Shown here: positions 15,238-22,583 of the stretch, piece after piece
Layout of the letters: the number at the start of each line of letters is the position of its first letter
Position numbering within the stretch: the first letter of the stretch is position 1
Assembly: GCA_016212295.1 (NCBI GenBank)
Contig: JACRGO010000173.1
Coordinates: 1-39,523, forward strand
Direction: 5' to 3'
Length of the DNA: 39,523 nucleotides
DNA from: Nitrospinota bacterium
GTDB lineage: Bacteria; Nitrospinota; Nitrospinia; JACRGO01
The notes under the pieces: model-generated
Database searches by the model: none
Seen by the model: the letters and a program-made list of their open reading frames with translations, nothing else
What the model was told of the DNA's origin: nothing
Position numbers and translations under genes: made by a program

Positions 15238-16986
15238 TCAGCGGTTAATGGATTCAAAAAAATGCTTCAGACCGGCGCGGAAGTCCGTTATCTCTTCACC
15301 TAAACTTTCCTCGGAAATTTCCTTCAGGCGGAGCAGCCTTTCCACGAGAGGGGACTTCGCGATCTCGTCCATGGACATCCCGCGCTCCACGGCCTTGAGC
15401 ATTGCGTCTATATATTCCAGAAAGAGCGAAAGCATCTTCTCCTGCCTTTTGATGGAACAATAAGCGTCAGTGGGGTGGACCGCGCTCTGCCTCAAATATC
15501 CTTCACGGATCAGCCGGGCCGCTTCCAGGTCGGCCCGCTCACGGTCCTCCATCGCGTCCGCTCCTACTATCTTGAGCACTTCGGATAGTTCCTCCTCCCT
15601 TTGCAGGATTGCGTGGGTCCTGCCGATCATCTCCGGCCATTCCCCTCCCACTTTTTCCCTGTACCACGCCATCATCCTGGGATAGGCTAGACTGAAACTC
15701 GTCCGCCAGTTGATGGCCGGGAAATGCCGCTGATAGGCCAGTTCGTAATCCAGTTCCCAAAAGGTGGAGGCCATTCGCAGCGACGCCTGGGTCACGGGTT
15801 CGGAAAAATCCCCTCCCGGCGGAGACACGGCCCCGATGACCGTGATGGAGCCTGTTTCCTGGTCCCGGCCTTGTATCCTCGCCCTGCCCGCGCGCTCGTA
15901 AAAGGTCCCGATACGGCTCGCAAGGTAGGTCGGGTATCCCTCTTCTCCGGGAATTTCCTCAAGCCTGGAGGATATCTCGCGCAGCGCCTCGGCCCAACGC
16001 GAGGTGCTGTCAGCCAGCATGGCAACGCGGTATCCCATGTCCCGGTAATATTCCGCGATGGTGACGCCGGTGTAGATGGACGCCTCGCGGGCCGCGACCG
16101 GCATGTTGGAAGTGTTGGCTATGAGGATGGTCCGCTCAAGGAGCAGCTTGCCCGTGTGCGGGTCTTTTAGTTTCGTGAGTTGATGGAGGGTATCGGCCAT
16201 TTCATTCCCACGCTCGCCGCAGCCGATATAGATGATGACGTCCGCTTGCGCGTATTTGGCTATGGTCTGCTCCAGCACCGTCTTGCCTGTCCCGAACCCG
16301 CCGGGAATGATGGCCGCCCCGCCCTCGGCCACCGGGAAAAGGGTGTCAACGGCCCGCTGTCCGGTAATCATCGGGACCATGAGAGGGAGTCTTTCCGACC
16401 TGGGGCGAGGCTCGCGGATGTTCCATCGCTGCCTCATCTTTATTTCCGTCCCGTCTTGCAGGACAGCCACGATGTCGCTTATGGCGAGGTCTCCTTCCGC
16501 CACTGTTTTCACAACGCCCTTCATGCCTTCGGGGACCATGATCTTATGGAGGATGTGTTCGCTTTCCTGGACGGTCCCGATCACGAATCCGTATTCCACT
16601 GCGTCGCCCGGTTTCACAACGGGCTTAAAGGCCCACTTTTTTTCGCGGTCCAGCCGATGTATGAGCGCCCCCCTGTGGATGAAGTCCCCCCAGTGTTCAG
16701 CCAGACCCGGCAAGGGGCGTTGTATGCCGTCGAAAATCCCTCCAAGGAGGCCGGGCCCAAGCTCCACTGAAAGGAGTTCACCGGTCCGCTCCACCGGATC
16801 GCCTGCCTTTAGTCCAATAGTGTCCTCATAGACCTGGACAATGGCGGTGTCTCCTTCGATCCTGATGATCTCACCGATCAACTTGTCCTTGCCGGCTCGC
16901 ACCACTTCTCCCATGAAGCAGCCGAACATATTGCCTGCCTGGACAGCCGGGCCTGAGACTTTTATTATTTTGGGTGTGTGTTTCAT
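15238..16986 (-). CDS. atpA: V/A-type ATPase catalytic subunit A
   Basis: 582 residues, the catalytic subunit of the V/A-type ATPase. The Walker A motif GGFGTGKT is at 229-236, followed by IIYIGCGERGNEM; the non-homologous region characteristic of A subunits lies between about 110 and 190. LADSTSRWAEALREISSRLEEIPGEEG-like catalytic segments are intact (abbreviated as LADSTSRWAEAL). Length is normal for bacterial A subunits. Whether the enzyme makes ATP or pumps ions cannot be told, because the rotor ring gene is not in the window. Confidence 0.97.
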   Translation of the reverse strand: MKHTPKIIKVSGPAVQAGNMFGCFMGEVVRAGKDKLIGEIIRIEGDTAIVQVYEDTIGLKAGDPVERTGELLSVELGPGLLGGIFDGIQRPLPGLAEHWGDFIHRGALIHRLDREKKWAFKPVVKPGDAVEYGFVIGTVQESEHILHKIMVPEGMKGVVKTVAEGDLAISDIVAVLQDGTEIKMRQRWNIREPRPRSERLPLMVPMITGQRAVDTLFPVAEGGAAIIPGGFGTGKTVLEQTIAKYAQADVIIYIGCGERGNEMADTLHQLTKLKDPHTGKLLLERTILIANTSNMPVAAREASIYTGVTIAEYYRDMGYRVAMLADSTSRWAEALREISSRLEEIPGEEGYPTYLASRIGTFYERAGRARIQGRDQETGSITVIGAVSPPGGDFSEPVTQASLRMASTFWELDYELAYQRHFPAINWRTSFSLAYPRMMAWYREKVGGEWPEMIGRTHAILQREEELSEVLKIVGADAMEDRERADLEAARLIREGYLRQSAVHPTDAYCSIKRQEKMLSLFLEYIDAMLKAVERGMSMDEIAKSPLVERLLRLKEISEESLGEEITDFRAGLKHFFESINR

Positions 16987-16994
16987 TTTTAAAA

Positions 16995-17153
16995 GATAGG
17001 TGTCAGGTTTCAGGTTTCAGGGGTCAGGGGTCAGGGGCAGAGGGCATGTTAAAAGCATCTTCGCGCGTTTGTAGCAGCCCATGCGAATGGGCTTTTCTCT
17101 CGCTAAATTAAGCCGCCTGCTCCCTGCTCCCTGAAACCTGATCCCTATATCTT
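16995..17153. repeat. CAGGTTTCAGG / CCTGAAACCTG inverted repeat with inner hairpin
   Basis: The left arm (16998-17040, TCAGGTTTCAGG and repeated GGGGTCAG) and right arm (17118-17150, CTCCCTGAAACCTGATCCC) are complementary. Between them is a compact hairpin AGCCCAT-GCGA-ATGGGCT (17076-17093) with a GNRA-type tetraloop followed by TTTTC. It fills the gap between ATPase F and A. Confidence 0.7.
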
Positions 17154-17495
17154 AATCCTTATATGAAACCCAATGGCGCGAAAGACCATCTCTTCAGTGA
17201 AGAGCTCCGCCTCCGGGGCGAGGCTCCACTTTTCGGGGAAAGTGTATCGCGCCAGGAGGGGGAACTGGGATTGTTTCAGCGCCTTTTTGTTTTTATCCGA
17301 GATACAATCTTCCATGTCCTTTGGAATGGCAAGGATGCCCACCGCTTTTTCCTCCAGGACCCGCTCGATTTCAGCGTTAAGCCCTTCCTTGCCGGAAACA
17401 GCCGACACCTGGGCGCCTCCCAGCCGGAACCCCGTCTCCTGTCCCCAATGGGATATCACTTTAAATATTTTTGTTTGGGACACGGCAAAAACCAA
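17145..17495 (-). CDS. atpF: V/A-type ATPase subunit F
   Basis: 116 residues. Subunit F is a small central-stalk protein that binds subunit D. The Rossmann-like pattern is present: GFRLGGAQVSAV, then EEKAVGILAIPKDM and the PLLARYTFPE region. The N-terminus seems a little longer and less typical than usual (FKVISHWGQETG in place of an AVIGD-type strand), but there is no obvious better internal start. Its position between C and A is the standard order. Identity rests on pattern plus position. Confidence 0.82.
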   Translation of the reverse strand: MVFAVSQTKIFKVISHWGQETGFRLGGAQVSAVSGKEGLNAEIERVLEEKAVGILAIPKDMEDCISDKNKKALKQSQFPLLARYTFPEKWSLAPEAELFTEEMVFRAIGFHIRIKI

Positions 17496-17504
17496 TAAAA
17501 TTTT

Positions 17505-17577
17505 AGATTTACAATTTTAAATTTTAGATTTGTTAAGATTTTTTTATGCCTCTCAAATCTCAAATTTTAAATTTCAG
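17505..17577. repeat. AAATTTTAGATTT-type repeat (family B) between ATPase C and F
   Basis: Loose units TTTTAGATTT, AATTTTAAATTT and CTCAAATCTCAAATTTTAAA fill the entire 82-base gap and begin right at the subunit C stop codon. Confidence 0.7.
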
Positions 17578-18594
17578 TCATTCCCTCGCCATGCAAAATT
17601 GCTCCAGCGCTTGTTCCGGCGGCGCGCCGGCGGACCCAAAATATATGGCCAGCTTAAGGTCAGCCACCATGGCCTCCATTCCTTCCATGAAATACAAAAA
17701 GGCCCATATCCCGGAAGGCTCCAGCAGATTTTTCATACGGTAGCCGTGAAGCAGGGCCTTCTTCAATTCACGTGAAAACCTGATACTGGACGTCTCAAAG
17801 GCAGGGTCAAGGTTTATCCCGATTTTCTTCCTGGCGATGTTAGCCGCTTGTCCTGGCGCGCCTTTCGCGATCCGCATAAATTCCGCTTCGGTTATTCTGC
17901 CCGGCCCGCTGATAAAAATCTGCTCGGAATTGCCTTCTTCCAGCGGGCTTTCCCGTAGCAAAAAGGCGTTATGAATATTCAACAGGTCCAACTGGTCCTG
18001 GAAGTAGGTTTGGGACGGCTTCAAAAGCATCGACTTTTCCGGGATGAAACCGTTGAAGAAATTCCGCTCCATCTCCAATTCGGCCCTTACCCTGTCCCTG
18101 GAATAAAGCTCCGGGTCAAAAAAGGAGGCCAGGGGGTGCCCCTTATGTTCAAGGGAGGCCAGGAATTGAGCCGGTGTTTTGTCCGCCTCCCATAGATGGC
18201 CCGGCTTGGCGTCCAGCATGTAGGAGATGAAAGTGAAACGCCTTTCATAAGCGGCCCCGCCGGAGGAAAGGTACCGCAACGCGGCCTTGACCTCCTCCAA
18301 CTCCCATCGGGCGAGGAGGAGGGAGAAGGCTTCGGGAAAAGCCTGCTTCACGAGCCGGGAAAAAAACCGGCGAAGGCGGATATGCCCATTATGCGCCGCC
18401 CTTAAAACTATGGGGAGTGTGATCTTGGTTTCCGACTTGGCGATAAAGGATTCCGCCTCTTCCTTGAAAACGGTATCGGACAAAAGGGAAAGCAAGCTTC
18501 CGGCGTCCCTGGTTTCCACGACCCGGACCAGAAAGTCCACGCCAGGGAAACGGCTTTTCAGGGCTGCGAGTCTGGTAACGGCATAATCAATCAT
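17578..18594 (-). CDS. atpC: V/A-type ATPase subunit C (AC39 family)
   Basis: 338 residues. Subunit C couples the central shaft to the membrane ring. The family is weakly conserved, but the all-helical composition, length, the ARWELEEVKAALRYL segment with its acidic-basic helix, the YFQDQLDLLNIHNAFLLRE region and the position at the head of C-F-A-B agree. Upstream genes for E, K and I, which normally precede C, are missing: a 696-base repeat-rich stretch and then selD on the other strand follow. The ATG at 18594 touches the boundary of a D-family repeat. Confidence 0.88.
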   Translation of the reverse strand: MIDYAVTRLAALKSRFPGVDFLVRVVETRDAGSLLSLLSDTVFKEEAESFIAKSETKITLPIVLRAAHNGHIRLRRFFSRLVKQAFPEAFSLLLARWELEEVKAALRYLSSGGAAYERRFTFISYMLDAKPGHLWEADKTPAQFLASLEHKGHPLASFFDPELYSRDRVRAELEMERNFFNGFIPEKSMLLKPSQTYFQDQLDLLNIHNAFLLRESPLEEGNSEQIFISGPGRITEAEFMRIAKGAPGQAANIARKKIGINLDPAFETSSIRFSRELKKALLHGYRMKNLLEPSGIWAFLYFMEGMEAMVADLKLAIYFGSAGAPPEQALEQFCMARE

Positions 18595-18710
18595 AATATA
18601 TTATTACGTTCAGAAATTTGTGTTTTCCACGCAAGTCTTTCAACTGCTTCTTTGAATCCATCGAAATTTATTTTGTTTGCGGCCATACCGCGCTATGATA
18701 TCATATGTTA
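18595..18710. repeat. REP-like repeat, family D copy 1 (divergent)
   Basis: Starts ATATTATTACGTTCAGAAAT, the same boundary as copies at 20361 and 25505 (reverse), continues GTTTTCCACGC and ends GCGGCCATACCGCGCTATGAT. A second unit (TTTATTTTGTTTGCGGCC) recurs near 13580-13600. Confidence 0.65.
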
Positions 18711-18808
18711 GCATTCATTGCCGGTTTTTCAAAAACCTAAAATTTTAGGTAACCGTTCACGGGGTGTCATGAAAAACGGCTTCACGCGCAATTGCATAGG
18801 GAACCACG

Positions 18809-18903
18809 TCCCCCTTGGTCCCCCTTTGGTAAGGGGGAATACGGGAACGCCCCTAAAAGGGGCTCTGTTTTAATTCCCCCTTAGCAAGGGGGACCAAGGG
18901 GGA
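18809..18903. repeat. TCCCCCTTGG...CCAAGGGGGA inverted repeat
   Basis: Left arm 18809-18840 and right arm 18873-18903 are almost perfectly complementary (TCCCCCTTGGTCCCCCTT / AAGGGGGACCAAGGGGGA). An inner GCCCCT-aaa-AGGGGC hairpin lies between. It is a MITE- or REP-like palindrome with no coding content. Confidence 0.85.
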
Positions 18904-18944
18904 TGTAAAAACGAGCTAATATCAATTTAAATTTTTTAAAAATC

Positions 18945-19229
18945 AACCACGAATGAACACGAATGAACACTAATTTGAAAAATTTATAAAATGCCTATCC
19001 AGTTAGCTCCTAAAAACTTGGAGAAAACTCATTGAACTCCGAGTGCGGTGGCTTTATCGTTATTTTTTGCCTTTTTTCAGTAGCTTTATATTAAAAAATG
19101 GTGTTGTAAACGTTGGTATTCCACTAAACGTATGGACCCTCTTCTGACGCAGGCCCGGAAAAATCGCATTAGGAGCTAACTGGATAGGCATAATTTATAA
19201 TTCGTGAAGATTCGTGTAAATTCATGGTT
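18945..19229. repeat. CACGAATGAACACGAA palindromic repeat split by a later insertion
   Basis: Left arm AACCACGAATGAACACGAAT from 18945 and right arm 19201-19229 (TTCGTGAAGATTCGTG... to CATGGTT) are imperfect complements. They once formed one element and are now separated by the 201-base element at 18991-19191. Confidence 0.7.
18991..19191. mobile_element. MITE-like non-coding element, 201 bases
   Basis: Perfect 23-base terminal inverted repeats: 18991-19013 (ATGCCTATCCAGTTAGCTCC...) and 19169-19191 (...GGAGCTAACTGGATAGGCAT). The nine bases AATTTATAA occur directly on both sides (18981-18989 and 19192-19200), as expected of a target-site duplication; one additional A sits at 18990. The inside has no ORF. 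The size and structure fit a miniature element moved by a transposase elsewhere; the parent family is not identified. Confidence 0.8.
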
Positions 19230-19290
19230 AAACCATTTTTTTTTTCAAACAACTGAAATATTCCAAATTTTTTTATATAAAGGAAGAACC

Positions 19291-20373
19291 ATGAACCCTT
19301 TGTTCAGTTCGCTCCTTCGGCCTTTTCTGAGGCCGGGCGAAAACAAAAAGGTGAGGCTTACAACGTTGACCAAGGCGGCCGGCTGAGCGGCAAAATTGGG
19401 TCCGTGCGACCTGAAAAAGACATTGGACGCCTTTAAAGCGCATTGCGGGGAAAACGTGCTGGTGGGCTTGTCCGCCCTGGACGACGCCGGGGTCGTGAAG
19501 TTGAGCGATGACCTGGCCATCGTGCAGACGGCGGACTTTATAACGCCCGTGGTGGATGATCCATTCCAGTTCGGCAGGATTGCCGCGGCCAATTCCTTAT
19601 CGGACATCTATGCCATGGGCGGCAAGCCCCTTTCCGCCCTCAACCTCGTCTGCTGGCCCTCGAAGCTTTCTGGCGAGATATTAAGGGAGGTCCTCCAGGG
19701 CGGAGAAGATGCCGCGCAAGAGGCTGGATGCACCATCATTGGCGGACACACCATCGAGGACGATGAACCCAAATACGGCATGGCCGTCAACGGCACGGTA
19801 CATCCCGGCAGAATTTTAAGGAACATCGGCGCCCTCCCGGGCGACGCCTTGTATCTGACAAAGCCATTGGGAATCGGCGTTCTCTCCACCGCGCTTAAGT
19901 TCGGCAAGACAACGCCTGAGGAGTCGAAGACGCTGGTCGAAACCATGTCCGCCCTGAACAAGGACGGCTCGGAGGCCGCATTGGCGGCTGGCGCCAGGGC
20001 CATGACCGACATAACCGGCTTCGGCCTGGCCGGGCACCTGCTGGAAATGCTTGGGACCGGAAGTTATCTTGGAATAGAGATAAGCGCCAAGGCGCTGCCT
20101 CTTCTGCCGGGCCTTATGAAACACCTTGGCGGCGGGACGATACCTGGAGGAGTGGAGCGCAATTTCATGGTCGTGGAGGAAAAACTCCGGATAGACAAAG
20201 AGGTTGACCCGGCCTACAAATGCATAATATGCGATCCTCAAACCTCCGGCGGCCTGGCCATAGCCGTTCCGCCTGAAAAGGAGGATGCCTTCGCAAAAGA
20301 GGCTTCCATGCGTGGAGTAAAGGCCGTAAAGGCGGGCTTTTTCAATGATACGGGGGTCATATTATTACGTTGA
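19291..20373 (+). CDS. selD: Selenophosphate synthetase SelD, a selenoprotein with in-frame UGA (Sec32)
   Basis: 360 residues if UGA at 19384-19386 is read as selenocysteine. It makes selenophosphate from selenide and ATP, the donor for SelA. The frame from ATG 19291 (site AAGGAAG) runs LTTLTKAAG, then UGA, then AAKLGPCDL and onward through DDAGVVKL, FGRIAAANSLSDIYAMGG, IIGGHTIED, TDITGFGLAGHLLEM and a PQTSGGLAIAV end, all typical. The UGA falls exactly where the catalytic Cys17 sits in E. coli SelD, two residues before the essential Lys (here Lys35). A simple stop would split an otherwise intact gene, and the Sec machinery is adjacent. The natural TGA stop at 20371 lies within a repeat. Confidence 0.95.
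19396..19414 (+). promoter_or_regulatory. Candidate bacterial SECIS hairpin of selD
   Basis: The mRNA segment can pair UUGGGUC with GACCUGA (seven pairs, two of them G-U) around the loop CGUGC at 19403-19407. The loop is 16 bases after the UGA, at the near end of the spacing I recall for bSECIS elements recognised by SelB. The loop contains G-U, but I cannot score the fold, so this is a candidate. Confidence 0.4.
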
Positions 20374-20437
20374 TAAATTTGCGTTTTCCGCGCAAATTTA
20401 TCAACCGTTTCTTGGAGCGCGCATGGCCGCGCTATGT
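20361..20437. repeat. REP-like bipartite hairpin, family D copy 2 (best copy)
   Basis: First hairpin: TTGATAAATTTGCG (20370-20383) with loop TTTTCCG and perfect partner 20391-20404. Second hairpin: AGCGCG (20416-20421) / CGCGCT (20428-20433). The selD stop codon TGA at 20371-20373 lies inside the first stem, and the selB ATG follows six bases after the second. Confidence 0.85.
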
Positions 20438-20438
20438 T

Positions 20439-22409
20439 ATGAACAACAATACAACGCCAATGGTCCTGCCGGTGATGGTTGGGACCGCCGGGCATGTGGA
20501 CCACGGCAAAACCAGTCTGGTGCGGAACCTGACCGGATTCGACACGGACCGCCTCCGCGAGGAAAAGGAGAGGGGTCTTAGCATCGATATAGGCGTCGCT
20601 CCCTGTCGCCTCCCGGACGGGCGCATGGCGGGGATTATCGACGTGCCGGGCCATCTGGACTTCATCAGGAACATGGTCGCCGGAGCTTCCTCCATCGACG
20701 TCTTGATTCTGGTTATAGCAGCCGACGACGGCGTCATGCCACAGACAAAGGAGCACCTGGAAATAGTCAGGATGCTCCGAGCCCCAAGGGTCATGGCTGT
20801 CCTCACGAAAATTGATTTAGTGGACAAGGCCGCGCTGGAACTCGCCAGGGCTGAAGCGGCCGGTTTTTTGAACGCCTCAGGTTTTCCTGACGCGCCGGTT
20901 GTTGGCGTGTCCAATCAGACAGGCGAAGGCATGGACGACGTCAGGAAAACCGTGGAAAGGCTGGTGGCAGAGGTGGGCCGGCCCCGCGACGCGCGCGCGT
21001 TCCGCATGAGCGTCCGCAATTGCTTCCTGATGAAGGGACACGGCGCGGTATTGACAGGAGTCCCGGTTTGCGGCGAGGTAAAACTCGGCGCGGACCTGGA
21101 GATACTTCCTACTGGGACGCAAACCAGCCTCCGCTCCGTCCAGAACTATCGCCATGCAACTGATACGGCCCAGGAGGGCATAAGCGCAGGCCTCAATTTG
21201 CGGGACGTCTCGCCAGGGGACATAAAGCGCGGCATGATCGTTGCCGTCCCAAACATATATAAACCCACTGCCTCCGCGATTGTTTTCTTTCGTAACGCCT
21301 CGGATGGCTTCACATTCAGGCGCGCAACGGAGGTAAGGTTTCACTGCGGGACCTCGGCGACTCCCGCCGGCGGCAAACTCATCGGCAAAAAAGAATTGCC
21401 CCCGGGCGAAACGGCCTTCATGCGGATAAAGTTCAGGGAGCCGCTGGTTGCAGCCGCAGGAGATCGGTTTCTCCTGCGCCGCTTGTCTCCATCCGCCACT
21501 CTTGGGGGCGGCGTTGTGTTGTCCGCCAGGGACTATCTACCGCAGCGGACCTCGCCCTTTCTCACGCAAAGGCTCCGCTTGGCCCAGGAGGCGCTGGAAA
21601 ACCAGGACTATTTTTTATCGGAGCTCCTCGCCGGCCCGGAACCGACGCTGCAAACGCCGGAGCTGCTCCGCCTGACCCAGCGCCCTGTCCAGGAGGCGGA
21701 AAAACTCGTGGAGGAAAAACAAAAACGCGGGGAAATCAAAGACCTCGGCGGAGGCGGCTGGCTTGCCACGGCAAGGATTAACGAGGTCCGCCTGAACATA
21801 AAAAATCGCCTGATACATTATCATGAGGACAATAAATATACCTGGGGCATGGAGCCTGGGTATGTGTGCAAGCTCCTTGGACTGGACCCGGCAAGTTTTG
21901 AAAAACTATTCAGCGCAATAGGCGGCGCAAAGGAATTCGCGGTAAGGCACGGGCGCCTGGCGCTCAAGGACTTCCAGCCGGCGATTGACGCAAGGCTGAT
22001 TAAACTGCGTGACCGTATACTTGAGCGCCTTGCCCAGTCAAGCCCTAATTGGACGGCCAGGAATACTCTGGCCGGGGAACTGGGGATAGCCAGGGCCGAC
22101 ATGAAAATTCTCCTCAAACTTCTTCAGGAAGAAGGGTCCATTCACACCATGGGAAATTATTTTCTGCTGCCCGGTTCCCTGGACCATTGCAGGGAAACCC
22201 TTCTCCGGCTTTTTAGCCGGACCCCTGAGGTGGAGGTCGGCATGTTCCGCGAGGCAGCCGGACTTTCCCGCAATCCGGCCATCGCCATCCTGGAGGCATT
22301 TGATTCCGAGGGACTGACCAGGCGGGTCGGAGACACGCGGGTCCTTATGAAATCAAGGAGCGGAAAAAATTCAAAAATTGAAGCTCAAACCGGCAACCGT
22401 GAACTGTGA
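20439..22409 (+). CDS. selB: Selenocysteine-specific elongation factor SelB
   Basis: 656 residues from ATG 20439; an ATG at 20460 (MVLPVMVGTAGHVDHG) is equally plausible, whereas an open reading further upstream is only translated repeat. SelB brings Sec-tRNA to UGA codons marked by a SECIS. The GTPase domain has GTAGHVDHGKTS (G1), DVPGHLDF (G3) and LTKIDL (G4). Translation-factor beta-barrels follow, then C-terminal winged helices (about 400-656, for example LAGELGIARADMKILLKLL) that bind the SECIS RNA. No clear ribosome site is visible for either start. The last few residues look like run-through into low-complexity DNA. Confidence 0.95.
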   Translation: MNNNTTPMVLPVMVGTAGHVDHGKTSLVRNLTGFDTDRLREEKERGLSIDIGVAPCRLPDGRMAGIIDVPGHLDFIRNMVAGASSIDVLILVIAADDGVMPQTKEHLEIVRMLRAPRVMAVLTKIDLVDKAALELARAEAAGFLNASGFPDAPVVGVSNQTGEGMDDVRKTVERLVAEVGRPRDARAFRMSVRNCFLMKGHGAVLTGVPVCGEVKLGADLEILPTGTQTSLRSVQNYRHATDTAQEGISAGLNLRDVSPGDIKRGMIVAVPNIYKPTASAIVFFRNASDGFTFRRATEVRFHCGTSATPAGGKLIGKKELPPGETAFMRIKFREPLVAAAGDRFLLRRLSPSATLGGGVVLSARDYLPQRTSPFLTQRLRLAQEALENQDYFLSELLAGPEPTLQTPELLRLTQRPVQEAEKLVEEKQKRGEIKDLGGGGWLATARINEVRLNIKNRLIHYHEDNKYTWGMEPGYVCKLLGLDPASFEKLFSAIGGAKEFAVRHGRLALKDFQPAIDARLIKLRDRILERLAQSSPNWTARNTLAGELGIARADMKILLKLLQEEGSIHTMGNYFLLPGSLDHCRETLLRLFSRTPEVEVGMFREAAGLSRNPAIAILEAFDSEGLTRRVGDTRVLMKSRSGKNSKIEAQTGNREL

Positions 22410-22428
22410 ACTTACGTCTGGAATTAAT

Positions 22429-22523
22429 GGAGGCGGGCAGCGCCTGGTGGCGCTCGCGGTCTTCAAAACCGTTGTGGAACCGGCAAGGTCCCAGGTGGGT
22501 TCGATTCCCATGCGCCTCCGCCA
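22429..22523 (+). tRNA. selC: tRNA-Sec (anticodon TCA)
   Basis: 95 bases including encoded CCA. Acceptor GGAGGCG pairs with CGCCTCC; anticodon loop CTTCAAA with TCA at 22463-22465; long variable arm GTGGAACCGGCAAGGTCCCA-type; T-arm GTGGG TTCGATT CCCAT. The length, extended variable arm and UGA-reading anticodon are diagnostic. The eighth acceptor pair is a G-G mismatch as I fold it. It lies between selB and selA, followed at once by a T8 run. Confidence 0.95.
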
Positions 22524-22583
22524 ATTTTTTTTAAATAAAAACAATTTAACCGCTTTAGCTCACTTTAAACTTTAATTGGAAAA

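Noticed and set aside
19204-19386. A separate 60-codon ORF ending at 19386
   Set aside because: Its second half is the true N-terminus of SelD before the Sec codon; its first half is repeat DNA.
20370-20438. An N-terminal extension of SelB starting at 20370
   Set aside because: These 23 codons are translated REP-like hairpin overlapping the selD stop; the GTPase family starts shortly before GTAGHVDHGK.
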